A DNA stretch of 54,699 bases from Vitrella brassicaformis (taxonomy: Eukaryota > Sar > Vitrellaceae): the NCBI GenBank assembly GCA_001179505.1, contig CDMY01000217.1:1-54699 (forward strand), in the 5' to 3' direction. Positions 1-9,420 of the stretch are shown piece after piece; the first letter of the stretch is position 1; each line of letters opens with the position of its first letter. Position numbers and translations under genes: made by a program. The notes beneath the pieces were generated by a model, which was given only the letters and a program-made list of their open reading frames with translations, had not been told where the DNA came from and ran no database searches.

Positions 1-96
1 CGCGGGATGAGGGTAGGTGGAGGGGGTTGGGTGTAGTCCGATACACGCTCGCTCATCCGAAAAGGAGGAGAAACAGCCGAGAAATCACCAACTCAA

Positions 97-636
97 TCAT
101 GGGGGGTAAGTACTGTACTCTCCTCTCTTTGCCTTCAAGAACGTAGCGCCATGATCAATCTCGAGCTTGACGTTGTAATCATTGATAAGGTAAGCGAGAG
201 AAAGCAGGTTGAACTTAAGCTTGGGCACATACAGCACGTTGTCCACCATGACCTTCTTCTTGCCTTTGTTGATCTCTCCACAGGTGAACTTGACGCAGCC
301 GACACCCATTGCTGGTGCGGTTGATTCATTCGCCATGATGACGTTGATGTCGTGATCGAGTGGTTTGATCTCGTCGAAAAGCTGCTCCTCAAAGCAGCAT
401 GATCGCACTGCTCCGGTGTTCATCATCATTGCCGTAGGTGAGGATGAAGACACACCATTCACGTGCACCACCTCATCAGCCAGTTCTTCTATCTCGACTT
501 CTCCAATCGTAGCGAAGTCCTCATTTCCTTGTTGCTGTTGTTTTTCCTCTTCGTAGACGTCGAATTGGTTGGCGTATTGGCGATTGGGACGTCGGTCGTT
601 CCGTCTCTCGTTGGCTCGTGCTCGGGTGTTGTTCAT
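97..636 (-). pseudogene. Ty1/copia Gag-Pol remnant (protease region)
   Basis: A 179-codon open stretch reads as the Gag-to-protease junction of a copia-type retrotransposon. The N-terminal third is Arg/Asn/Gln-rich. The C-terminal part carries VDNVLYVPKLKFNLLSLAYL, which matches the copia consensus 'DVLYVPKLKFNLLSVSKL' downstream of the retropepsin active site. The position expected to read D-S/T-G-A reads N-T-G-A (MMNTGAV), so the catalytic Asp appears to be Asn. Upstream on the same strand (about 640-840) is an Asn/Gln-rich stretch with at least two stop codons, consistent with decayed gag. No integrase, reverse transcriptase or LTR is visible. I read it as a dead fragment; assignment to copia rests on the LYVPKL motif. 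Confidence 0.75.
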
Positions 637-1142
637 AATGACGTCGCATCCTTATCTCGTCATTCTGTAGGGCGCCATGTTTGCTGCTGCTGCCCTCCTC
701 TCTGCTGCTGTCCGCCAGTGTGCCAGGTGCGCTGAGAGGATTGGGCATAAGTGGATGAGGCAGGTCGCCAGTAATTGCTGCTCTGTCTGTTGGTGTTGCT
801 CACCTGGTTCCTCTATCCATTGCCATTGTTCCTGTTGATGTTATTGTATCTGTTGTCAGGTCGTCTGTCAGTCCATCCCTTCCTCTCATCATCATGCTGA
901 CTACACTGGTCTTGACGGTTATGTTGTCTTCCGGATGTGGGTGGGCGGGTGTATTGTTCGTATGCGACAATGGAGCGAATCAACGAAGTTCGTTGCTCAA
1001 ATGAATATGCACGATACGCAATATCCTAGGTAAGGCCCATGTCGCCGTGAGTAGGAGTTGCAGTAGAGGTACCATACAGCTGGATAGCAAGACACATACA
1101 TGCAGGTCCAGAAACGACATGCAGTCCTCAATTCCCACGCCG
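637..1142. other. No gene recognised
   Basis: The left part continues the decayed Asn/Gln-rich gag-like sequence on the minus strand. From about 850 to 1142 I see no coding exon, RNA gene or repeat. Confidence 0.5.
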
Positions 1143-1940
1143 TCACGCTACAGTGAAGACATCCATTTCGTCGGCCATAAATGCCTCACTGCCCCCAAAC
1201 ACAGCGTTGCCATGGTCTCTCACTCCCACATAGTCCTCAGGCACGACACGGCTGGGGATCCAGTGACAACAGCTGCGCATATCACTAGCAGCGCCACCCT
1301 CATAGCCCAACCACAGCCACCCACCGAGCCTCACCTTCGCCCCATCCGCTGTCCTCTCCCGCCCGGCCACCTGCACTGGCAGCCAGCCCTCCCCCATTTT
1401 GGTAGGTCCCTTGGTGAAGTGGCCGGCCTGAGAGAAATACCAAACATCACACCAGTAGTCGTTGTAGCCTGTTGGGTCGTCGGGCGGCCAGATGCCGTCA
1501 CTGATGAAGGCGCTGAAGACGTACTTGTCCTTGCGGATGACAAACACTAGGTTCTTCGTGTCACCCGCACACCGCAGGAAGTCGCCATACAATGGCCCGT
1601 CACGAGAAGCCCTGAAAATAGGAGAAAGACGAGAGAGAGAGAGAGTCAAACGACGGACGATATAGGACACCTGTAGATGAGCTTCAGTGTGTTTCCAGTT
1701 GTCGCTCCGATGAACCGATAGAGTGCCGCCGACTGGAGTGGATCAAAAGTTGCACCCTCGATCACCTGCAATCAAATCAACAGAACACCGATACCGCTCT
1801 CCCTCGCTGATGTCTGTGTTTATGACCTTGAGTGAGAGCAGTGATCGGCCGTCGACATGAATGACTTCCACTTCATCAGCCATGAAGTACTTACTGCCCC
1901 CAAACACAGCACGGTAATGCTTAACCCTCACCCCACACGT
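1143..1940 (-). pseudogene. TLDc-domain protein, 5'-truncated (one domain plus the end of another)
   Basis: Three minus-strand exons join in frame. Exon ~1940-1827 encodes the end of one TLDc domain (AVFGGSKYFMADEVEVIHV). Exon 1765-1671 encodes the linker and domain start (VIEGATFDPLQSAALYRF). Exon 1611-1143 encodes most of a second domain, including LVFVIRKDKYVFSAFI, and ends EMDVFTVA-stop. Introns are GT-AG with matching phases (0, then 2). The layout matches the double-TLDc gene at 36917-38471, but the signal peptide and most of the first domain are missing. Homology stops at about 1940, where a copy of the local minisatellite begins, so the gene looks broken by that repeat. TLDc domains are known from OXR1/NCOA7/TBC1D24-type proteins; a function here is not known. 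Confidence 0.75.
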
Positions 1941-2045
1941 GGTGAATGTTTCATTATTCATGCGCATGCTTGCGCATGCACAGGTGTGCGCACACAAACA
2001 TTCATCACCTACACACACTCCAAGTCCAAATGCGCATGTCGTCGG
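1940..2045 (+). repeat. Isolated unit of the ~60-bp minisatellite
   Basis: The stretch carries the core of the array found at 3.2-5.3 kb: GTGTGCGCACA, then an AACATTCATCA-type segment, ACACACTCCAAGTCCAAA and TGCGCATG. It sits exactly where the minus-strand TLDc homology ends. Confidence 0.75.
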
Positions 2046-2068
2046 TCTGCCGTCCCTGAAGAGATTCG

Positions 2069-2809
2069 ATGTGCGAGACGCAAGTCGGCAGCACAATGAC
2101 ATCGAAAGCCTTTCGCACATGTGGTGGGTGGTGTCATGTGTTGGCAGGCGCTGGTGTTCCTCGCAAGATGTGTGTCTACAATCAAGTGCGAGTTGCCGGC
2201 AAGAAGCTCGATGTGCAGATGGCCGACTGCGAGCAGTGGCCCATCCACTACCCTTGCTCAACGTGCATGGCTCGGTGAATGCCTATGCCACACTCACCTA
2301 CCCGGCCCTGCGCGGCTGCGTGGTCAGGGACAAGAGGGAGGCGGGCAGCAAACGGGTGGTGGCCCGGGCCATCAGGGCTGTGGAGACATGGAGGCGCCGA
2401 CTGGGGGGCAAGGCGACCTTCGACACAAGACGACGTTGCCTGTTGGGCTTGGGATTGGGAGGGGTAAGTCTCGCGAAATGAGGGAATCGCAAGCTGGACA
2501 CACTATGCGCTGTGTATCAGGCTCTGCGGCTGGAGAGGACAAGTACTTAGTGTATTTGGGTCAACACGTGCACAGCGAGCTCTTCGCGACACTCACGGGG
2601 TGAGAAACGATGGAAATCAATGCGCCTACACCCGTTCCCATCCTCTCTTGTGTGTTGATACAGTGCCGTTTCGTGTATGTATGTTGCCTTCGCACTCTCT
2701 TTCAAATTTCAAACACGACAGCTACACGGACGACTTCATCCCACTACCAGGTCAGAAAAGACTCCCCAGTCCATCCGACGCTTCCCACTTTTCAAGATTT
2801 GTGTATTGT

Positions 2810-2843
<34 letters not shown>

Positions 2844-3062
2844 TGCAGTGCCTACATGGGTGCAGCCGCTGCGTTTCATCGGTCTGCACGTCATGAACAC
2901 GCCAGCATCGGTGTACGGCCTCTCGCCCCCTCCACACGGCGGGTCACCCGACGACTCACGCTACGGGCTGCATGCCCTTTTTCCCTCGCGATGGAGGTGT
3001 TCCCACCTGCGTGCCGCATCGACCTGAAGGCAGAGACGGATGAGGACGACTTCGACCCATAG
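2069..3062 (+). pseudogene. Unidentified multi-exon gene with a frameshift
   Basis: I do not recognise the family. Protein-like sequence runs VPRKMCVYNQVRVAGKKLDV then DCEQWPIHYP (about 2160-2250). It continues one frame over as LLNVHGSVNAYATLTYPALR and RAIRAVETWRRRLGG to a GTAAGT donor at 2464, so one base seems lost near 2250. Downstream exons 2521-2599, 2664-2749 and 2848-3062 join with consistent phases through GT-AG introns (the last intron has a long TG run) and end in an acidic tail, ETDEDDFDP-stop. The join between the exon ending at 2463 and the exon starting at 2521 is not frame-consistent with the best upstream frame. It may be two gene ends, or a pseudogene. Confidence 0.4.
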
Positions 3063-3224
3063 TCGTCGCTGACAGGGAAGACCACTCTCAGTGCGGCTAG
3101 GAAGAAGTGAGAGTTGATCGCATATGCAACAATGTGAATAGATTAGCCACCTATGTGGTTGCCCCAAGTGGGCAGTGAGTGAGGTTGGATGGCCTGTTGG
3201 TTTTGCTTGAGTGGCGCCCATGTG

Positions 3225-3665
3225 TACATGCGCAGCTGTGCGTACAGAGATGTTTATCATATTCACCCCTGCAAGTCCACGCGTACGTGCACAGCTGTGC
3301 GCACAGAGGCATTTATAAGATACACCCCCTGCAAGTCCATGTGTACATGCGCAGCTGTGCGTACAGAGATGTTTATCATATTCAGTCCTGCAAGTCCACG
3401 CGTACATGCGCAGCTGTGCGCACAGAGACATTCATAAGATACACCCCCTGCAAGTCCATGTGTACATGCGCAGCTGCGCGCAGCTGCGCGCACAGAGATG
3501 TTTATCATATTCACCCCTGCAAGTCCACGCGTACTTGCACAGCTGTTCGCATAGACATTCATAAGATACACCCCTTGCACGTTCACGCGTATGTGCGCAG
3601 CTGTGCGCACAGAGACGTCTATCATATTCACCCCTGCAAGTCCACGCGTACGTGCGCAGCTGTGG
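3225..3665 (+). repeat. Minisatellite array, forward orientation
   Basis: About seven imperfect ~60-bp units. The unit core is TGCGCACAGAGA, a YATTCATMAKAT segment, ACCCCTGCAAGTCCA, then CGCGTACATGCGCAGCTG. Open frames on both strands here are by-products of the repeat. Confidence 0.9.
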
Positions 3666-3875
3666 ATTTGGTGTGTGCGCACCCCTGCGCATGCACGGGT
3701 TGACTTGGTGTGTGTGTATATAGTGAACGTGTTTTGCGCACCCCTGCATATGCACGTTTGGACTTGGTGTGTGTATATAATGAACGTGTCTGTGCGCACC
3801 CCTGCGCCTGCACGTGTTGACTCGGTGTGTGTGTATATGATGAATGTCTGTGTGCGCACCCCTGCGCATGGTTTG
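3665..3875 (-). repeat. Minisatellite array, inverted orientation
   Basis: Three units read as the reverse complement of the flanking array: TATATGATGAACGTGTCTGT, then GCGCACCCCTGCGCATGCAC, then TTGACTTGG. The orientation switch is near 3665 and the inverted block ends near 3875, just before the ankyrin exons. Confidence 0.85.
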
Positions 3876-3906
3876 CTTACTGTCCCTGTTTTTGGTTGCC
3901 GTGTAG

Positions 3907-4200
3907 AAGAACACTACACCCATTCAAGTTGCTGTGTTTTGCGGTAAAGTGGCTGTGCTGAAGGCGATGCACGCCAAGGGGGGCAAGGCGCTCCTTGACC
4001 AACAGGTAGATGTGGGCGCTGCTTGACACCAGGACAGACAGTAGGGACATTGTCCCCGTAGTGTGTGTGCAGGGAGGCTTTTTCCCCATCCACTGGGCGG
4101 CTTGTAAAGGCCATATGGAAGTCGTCAAGCTTTTGTTGAAGTGGAACGGGACACTCGAGAAACGAACTGAAGTGGACCCTGTTACACACAATGCACCAGC
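3907..4200 (+). pseudogene. Ankyrin-repeat exons stranded inside the minisatellite
   Basis: Exon 3907-4005 (33 codons, bounded by TAG acceptor and GTAGAT donor) encodes one ankyrin repeat: TPIQVAVFCGKVAVLKAMHA. A second exon from 4073 encodes another: FPIHWAACKGHMEVVKLLLK, followed by GTLEKRTEVDP. Both have the 33-residue ankyrin pattern (TP.h.A...G....V..L). Minisatellite lies on both sides and I find no start, stop or further repeats. This is either an internal piece of a gene whose other exons have been lost, or a gene with very long satellite-filled introns. I treat it as a fragment. Confidence 0.65.
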
Positions 4201-4239
4201 CAGAAATGTGTCTGACTTGGTCAAGCCAATCACATCACA

Positions 4240-5260
4240 TACATGCGCACAGAGACATTCATCATATACACACCCTCCAAATCGACACGTGCATACGCAG
4301 GCGTGCGCCCAGAGACATTCATAATGGACACCCATTTCAAGTCCAAACGTGCAAGTCCAAACGTGCATGCGCAGGTGTACGCCCAGGGATATTCATTATA
4401 TACACCTACTCCAAGTCCAAACGTGCATGCTGTGTAGGTGTGCGCACAGAGATAGTCATCATATACACACCCTCCAAATCGACACGGACATGCACAGGTA
4501 TGCGCACAGAGACATTCATGATGGACACCCACTCTAAGTCCAAACGTGCATGCACAGGTGTGCAAAAGAGATATCATCATGTAAACCCACTCTAAATCCA
4601 AACGTGTATGCGCAGGTGGGCGCACATAAACATTCATCATATACACACACCAAGCCAACGCGTGCATGCACAGGTGTGCGCACAGGGGTATTCATCATAT
4701 ACACACACTGTATGCAACGCGTGCATGCGCAGGTGTGCGCACAGGAACATTCATGATGGACACCCACTCTAAGTCCAAACGTGCAAGTCCAAACGTGCAT
4801 GCGCAGGTGTACGCACAGAGACATTCATTATATACACCTACTCCAAGTCCAAACATGCATGTGCATGCTGTGTAGGTGTGCGCACAGAAACATTCACAAT
4901 GTACGGCCACTCCAAGTCCAAACGTGCAAGTCCAAACGTGCATACACCTGGGATATTCATGATGTATACCTACTCCAAGTCCAAACGTGTATGTGCATGT
5001 CCAGGTGTGCGCACAGAGACATTTATGATATACACACCCTCCAAATCGACACGTGCATGCAAAAGTGTGCGCACAGAGATATTCATCATATACACACACT
5101 CTACTCGACGCGTGCATGCGCAGGTGTGCGCACAAAGTCATTCATTACATGCACACACTCTACGTTTGGTCATTTTATATATACACTCCAAGTCCAAACG
5201 TGCATGCACAGGTGTGCGCATAGAGACATTCATGATGTACACCCACTAGAAGTCCAAACG
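4240..5260 (+). repeat. Main minisatellite array (~16 units)
   Basis: Imperfect tandem units of about 60-68 bp: GTGTGCGCACAGAGACATTC, then ATCATATACACACACTCCAA, then GTCCAAACGTGCATGCGCAG. Some units carry a duplicated GTCCAAACGTGCAA segment. Every unit contains two self-complementary words, TGCGCA and TGCATGCGCA-type. Confidence 0.92.
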
Positions 5261-5797
5261 TGCATTGTGATTGGAAAAAAACTTTTTGTGGGATTGAATG
5301 TAGTTGCTTTCGGTGTTGGCGTGTGAGATGATACAGAGAGTTCTCTGCGTGCGTGCTCTCAACCTGTCGGTCGGTCTGTCAGTGTCTGTCTGCGTGCCTC
5401 GCTCTGTGTGCTCTCGCTTACCAGTCAGTGGTGTGCTCCCAATAGGCCGTATAGTCGGCCGTATCACTGACTGTGGGTGTAGGTGTTGGAAGATTTTGCC
5501 TGCATCCTAAGCACTTTCTGTGTCTGCCTTCGTAAATGCGTAATCAGGAAGCAGGTGATGGCCATAAGGCCTGATTGACTGATGCATGCATGTTTGCTTT
5601 GCTTGCGTAGATGGAGGGACTAACAAATGATGCGTGCGTGCCTACTGACTGATTGGACGGATGGTGTGTGCTCATCTGACTCATCTAAGCGTATGTGCCT
5701 TCTCAATCACTGCGTGCTCACCCTAGCATCAGCCCACAGCGCCACATCAGCCCCAACCCTCTCTATCCCAGCCAACTCAGACTCCCCACCCCTCATG
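5261..5797. other. No gene recognised
   Basis: Past the minisatellite there is unique sequence with scattered TGTCTGTC words and short frames on both strands. None shows a domain or a spliceable continuation. Confidence 0.4.
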
Positions 5798-5860
5798 AGG
5801 AATCTGTAAGTTGAAACCCTCGGGACCGAAGGGACTCTGGGGTTCAACTCACAGGTTCCT
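5798..5860. other. Imperfect inverted repeat (hairpin)
   Basis: The left arm AATCTGTAAGTTGAAACCC (5801-5819) pairs with the right arm GGGGTTCAACTCACAGGTT (about 5839-5857) with a few mismatches. A short GACC/GAAGGG interior lies between them. It could form a stem of about 19 bp at RNA or DNA level. No adjacent gene explains it. Confidence 0.6.
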
Positions 5861-5882
5861 GATGTATACAACACACTTTAAG

Positions 5883-6345
5883 TTTTCATTCTGCTATCAC
5901 TAACACGGTAGGAAGACTGCTGTCAGGTTCTTCTAAAAGCATCCTATCTTGCGGGTCCAATGGAGCTTCGCTGAGCTTGGAATTGAGCGCCGAACACCGT
6001 CAGGATTGCATCTTACCGGTTCAATGGAGCTTTGCTGAGCTTGGAATGGAGCGCTGAATAGGATGCGTTAGATGCATCTTTTCAAACTTCTACTCTGCTC
6101 TCACTAATACAGTAAGAAGATTTCTCTCGGATTCCTCCAAAACTATTGTATCTTCCAGGTTCGATGGAGTTCAGTAAGAAGACTTTAACAAAGCTTACGG
6201 AGCTTTTCAGAGCATGCAGTGGTCCGCTGAAGAGGCGCCTTGTAAGATACTCGCATTCAAGCTCTTGTTCTGCCATCACTAACACGGGAAAAAGACTGTT
6301 CTCGGATTCTTTCAAAATTACCGCATCTTGAAGGCTCAATAGAGC
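5883..6345 (+). repeat. Three diverged ~170-200-bp tandem copies
   Basis: The phrase TTCTGCTATCACTAACACGG recurs in altered form near 5890, 6095 and 6268. Each is followed by a CGGATTC.TCCAAAA-type segment and then a GGTTCAATGGAG-type segment. The first copy holds an extra internal duplication (CAATGGAGC.TTGCTGAGCTT at about 5958 and 6019). Confidence 0.65.
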
Positions 6346-6613
6346 ATACATACCTCCCTCTCTTATTCATTCATCAGAGAAAGCACACAGGCAAAGAGAG
6401 AAGAGGCAGACAGGGATCTATTCAATCGTCCTCTCTCTGAGTAGGAGATGCGATACAAATCGAACAATTGTTGAGCAAATGAATTGTGACGTGATGAAAC
6501 GTCAAATTCTCATGTGTATGAAGGGAGAAAAACATACTAAATTTCATTCAGAATCACACCTTTCTTTGTACCTTGTCTGCGGCCGAAAAAGCATGCCACA
6601 AATGTGACCACAA

Positions 6614-6967
6614 GATTATCATGTCAGGGTGAATTTACAAAGGAGTTTGGACCAAGAATTGGCCGACCTCAGCGATGATGAGGACGAGCAGCGGCATGGC
6701 AACGAGCTGACGAGGGCCGACATCGAGCTGGTAGAGCAGAGGCTGTCTTTTCAGGTGCCCTGAGACCAGCTCCACACCGTGCACACCGAGCAGAACCTGG
6801 TCAAGCAGGTCATGAAGGCATGGAGCTGGAACAAGAAGGAAAAGCAGCACATTCTCCGCAAATGCGGCATCGACATGAACACCAGCAGGTGGGGGCAGCC
6901 GGTGGTCAAGAGAATCATCGCGCACATCCTCCTGCGCGGCCGACAGCCCCCTGCCGAGACTGACTGA
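6614..6967 (+). pseudogene. Unknown acidic/basic protein segment with in-frame TGA
   Basis: One frame stays open on both sides of a single TGA at 6761-6763. Before it are LDQELADLSDDEDEQRHGNE and TRADIELVEQRLSFQ; after it are VHTEQNLVKQVMKAWSWNKK and TSRWGQPVVKRIIAHILLRG, ending PPAETD-stop at 6967. The composition is clearly protein-like. The TGA is either a disabling mutation or lies in a 15-nt GT...AG segment (6755-6769) whose removal keeps the frame. No start codon or family was identified. Confidence 0.5.
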
Positions 6968-7499
6968 CTATCTATGCATGTGACTGGCTGGAATGAGGGG
7001 GTGAATGCTCGTGATTTGCTTGCGAGGGCTGCAGAGAGATGTAAAGAGAGGTCCTGTATGAGTGCCCGTCGCGACGAGAGTGATGTGCAAACGTTGCGTG
7101 ACTGGCTTCTTGCATCCATGTCGTGCATTGCTGCCCGTGAGTCGAGTCGGACTGTCCGTATCATCTCGCGCTTTTTGCCACTGTCTGTACAAGCTGCGTT
7201 ACTTCAGGGGGGGCAAGAAGGGCCTGCTAGTGAGTAGAGTGGAGTCCGCGAATTGGGCTAATGCCCAATTTGCGTCTTTAAGAAACAGCACGTCCGGCAG
7301 ACAAAACGTTCGATCACGATCGTATGGAAGAGAAAAGGAAAAGCGGTAGCGGTGATGTGTTGCTTGCAGTACTACAGATACGTCAATATGTCGAGAAGCT
7401 TCGTGTTTTTTTGTCACGTTTGGATCAATGATCGTTAAACTGATGTACCCTAAAGCTACAAGTTATTGAAAAAAGCTTGGCCGTCAGTCCGTCTAGGGT
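6968..7499. other. No gene recognised
   Basis: Short open frames exist on both strands (for example KLRYFRGGKKGLL before a GTGAGT at about 7230), but none links to neighbouring exons. Confidence 0.4.
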
Positions 7500-8300
7500 G
7501 CTCCATGAAACCGCTGCTCCTTGAAGAAGATCGCGCTTGCTTCGCGGAGAAAGTCAACGAACAAGGGTCTCTCTGGGCGCAAACTTCTTAAAAGTTGCAT
7601 CAACTGACTGTTAGCACACGAAACTGGCACGAAACGCGCCAGTTTGTGGTGGATGGGATGTTTCTCCCTTGTCCGGTCATGCAGCTGGTTGAGCTTGGTC
7701 TTTCTTGGGTGCCTTTTCACAGGCCCCTCAGTGCCGCATCGACTTTGTCGAGCTTCTGGCGGACTTGGGGCAGTGGGCTTGGTAGTGGATATGCTTGCAA
7801 GACTCCTCTCTGCAAATGCGGTCACCATCGACTGTCTGCTGCTTCCCCGCTTGGCGCCGCAGCCTCTTCTCGCCACTCTCGGAGTCATCAAAGACGTGCA
7901 GGAGCGAATCGACTGTCCAGCCTTCGGTGTTATCTGCAGCCACACCGGTAAGTGCCGCCAGCATGGCCGCCAGACACAGCCAATGTCTGCATTGCACTTC
8001 AGCAGAACAAGCCTCCACGGCTTTCATGACGGTCTTGCCGGTGCCGCCCCTGCGGGTCAGGCACACATGAGTAATGGCGCGATGTATTTGTTGTCCCTCA
8101 GGTCTTTGTAGTGGTTCAGCAAGTTGCTGCAGATGATTTGGAACGCCCGAATCTGCTCTTCGTTCAATTGATAACGGCTCGCCCAGTCTCATGCGGCTTG
8201 AATGCGGACGCCGGCTGCGCCAGCAGTCGAGTGAGGCTGGCAGCATCCATCGAGTGACCACCGTGTGTGAAGATTCGACTCGAAGAGAAGCTTCTCAGGA
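7500..8300 (-). pseudogene. PIF1-like/Helitron-type helicase remnant
   Basis: On the minus strand, LNEEQIRAFQIICSNLLNHY (about 8170-8110) matches the 'LNEDQRRAFRI' start of Helitron/PIF1 helicases. One frame over are the Walker A GGTGKTVMKAVEA (about 8060-8010) and TGVAADNTEGWTVDSLLHVF, which matches the 'TGIAA.NIGG.TIHSF' motif Ia of PIF1 helicases. Upstream MDAASLTRLLAQPASAFKPH is in yet another frame. At least two frameshifts and stops separate these blocks, and Walker B and later motifs are not recognisable, so it is inactive. A stand-alone PIF1 pseudogene is possible; a Helitron origin is inferred from the mobile-element context. Confidence 0.7.
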
Positions 8301-8527
8301 GGCTTGCTTCATCTGATGTGGCGCGGCTGTGGCCGATTTCATTTACCTTGTTGCGTTGCTGGTGCAGGTCATCTTTGGGCTGATCCTGGCGGTTCCCATT
8401 TGATTGACAAGCCGATTGATAGTCATCAACTCGGACGCCACAGGAGCGGCAACATGGGGGGTGTCTTGTGTTCTTGGTGCAGCCCTGAGTACCTGCATGC
8501 TATCGCCACGTCTGTCTTCAAGATCTG

Positions 8528-8592
8528 CATGTTTTTCAAGCTCCCGCCATTGTTGTCTGCATGTTTTTGAAGCTCTCGCCATTGTTGCATGC
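8528..8592. repeat. Tandem ~32-bp direct repeat (two copies)
   Basis: TGCATGTTTTTCAAGCTCCC plus GCCATTGTTG is followed at once by a second copy with two substitutions. Confidence 0.85.
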
Positions 8593-8758
8593 GTCCGTGT
8601 GCTTCTCGCCAACACTCGTGCTGTGCACGTCTCTGTGACGCATAATTGAACCACCACTTCGCACGCTTTTCTCGACCCCCGCCCAATTCGCGGCCCGGGG
8701 TGCCCACGCAGTGGGTGCCCCTTACTCGGAATGGAGTGGAGTGAAGGAATGGGAGTGG

Positions 8759-9420
8759 ATGTTGGAACGACTGGCTGACGACTCATGGGCATGGCTGTAT
8801 GTTCTCTTCTCGCCTGACTCATGCATCTACTATGTTGGCTCCACTGCACATTTGCATGGGAGGCACATGGAGCACATGCACAAGATGCATCATCCTTCTC
8901 CGACCGACCTGCGTGTGTGTGGCTCTGCTGTGCGTCAGCCAGTTAGGCTAGAGAGGAGATATCGGGTGTGGCGGCGGCATAATGCCGACTCACTCCACTT
9001 CCTTCCTCTTCTTCCCCATCCGCAGTTGCATGTTGTGCGTGAGATTGAGCGTGCCATCATACATGCATACCAGCCCAAAGGCAATGTGTATGATAACCCA
9101 TGCCCACACATCGCTGCGAGGGGTTTTCATGTTGCCTTGGTAGGTGGTGGTGTGCACAGAGGCAGGCCTAGCTCATGGCTTCGCCGACGCATGGATGGTG
9201 ACTCTCTCTCTCCTCACCTGCATGCCAATATGTACAGAAAAGGCCTAGAGTCGTCACTGATCGACCGTGTTGTTTGTCGGTTACATAAAGTGCCTGCTTC
9301 TCTACATGCGCCCTCTGGATTTGACCCCTTCCTGCACATCAGCCGTGGCAGCCTGCGGCTCTGCTCTGCCTCTCTCTTTCTACCCCCTTTGCCTTCAGCA
9401 AGCATACATGGAGGTGGGGT
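8759..9420 (+). pseudogene. GIY-YIG endonuclease domain of the Penelope-like element
   Basis: The first ATG of the frame is at 8759. WLYVLFSPDSCIYYVGST is a GIY-YIG core (Y-V-L...Y-V-G-S-T), followed by the conserved Arg/His context HGRHMEHMH and the catalytic Glu helix REIERAIIHAYQPKGN. The domain nicks target DNA for target-primed reverse transcription. No clear CCHH zinc motif is visible around the domain; its absence is a reported trait of the Chlamys branch. The frame runs open to 9757, but from about 9400 the protein-like sequence continues in the +1-shifted frame, so this copy has a frameshift here. Confidence 0.8.

Noticed and set aside
2806-2842. (GT)n run considered as telomeric repeat
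   Set aside because: It is a plain dinucleotide in an intron with exons on both sides, not a TTTAGGG/TTAGGG-type array.
3263-5326. Several 130-200-codon open frames on both strands across the minisatellite
   Set aside because: They repeat the same Cys/His/Thr-rich peptide in register with the satellite unit and exist on both strands; by-products of the repeat, not proteins.
5813-5857. GGTTCAA-containing hairpin considered as a tRNA
   Set aside because: GGGGTTCAACTC resembles a T-arm, but there is no cloverleaf, anticodon arm or 3' acceptor pairing within 75 nt.
6761-6763. TGA considered as a selenocysteine or reassigned codon
   Set aside because: TGA is used as the true stop of well-supported genes here (succinyl-CoA ligase beta at 27726-27728), and no downstream SECIS-like structure is apparent.
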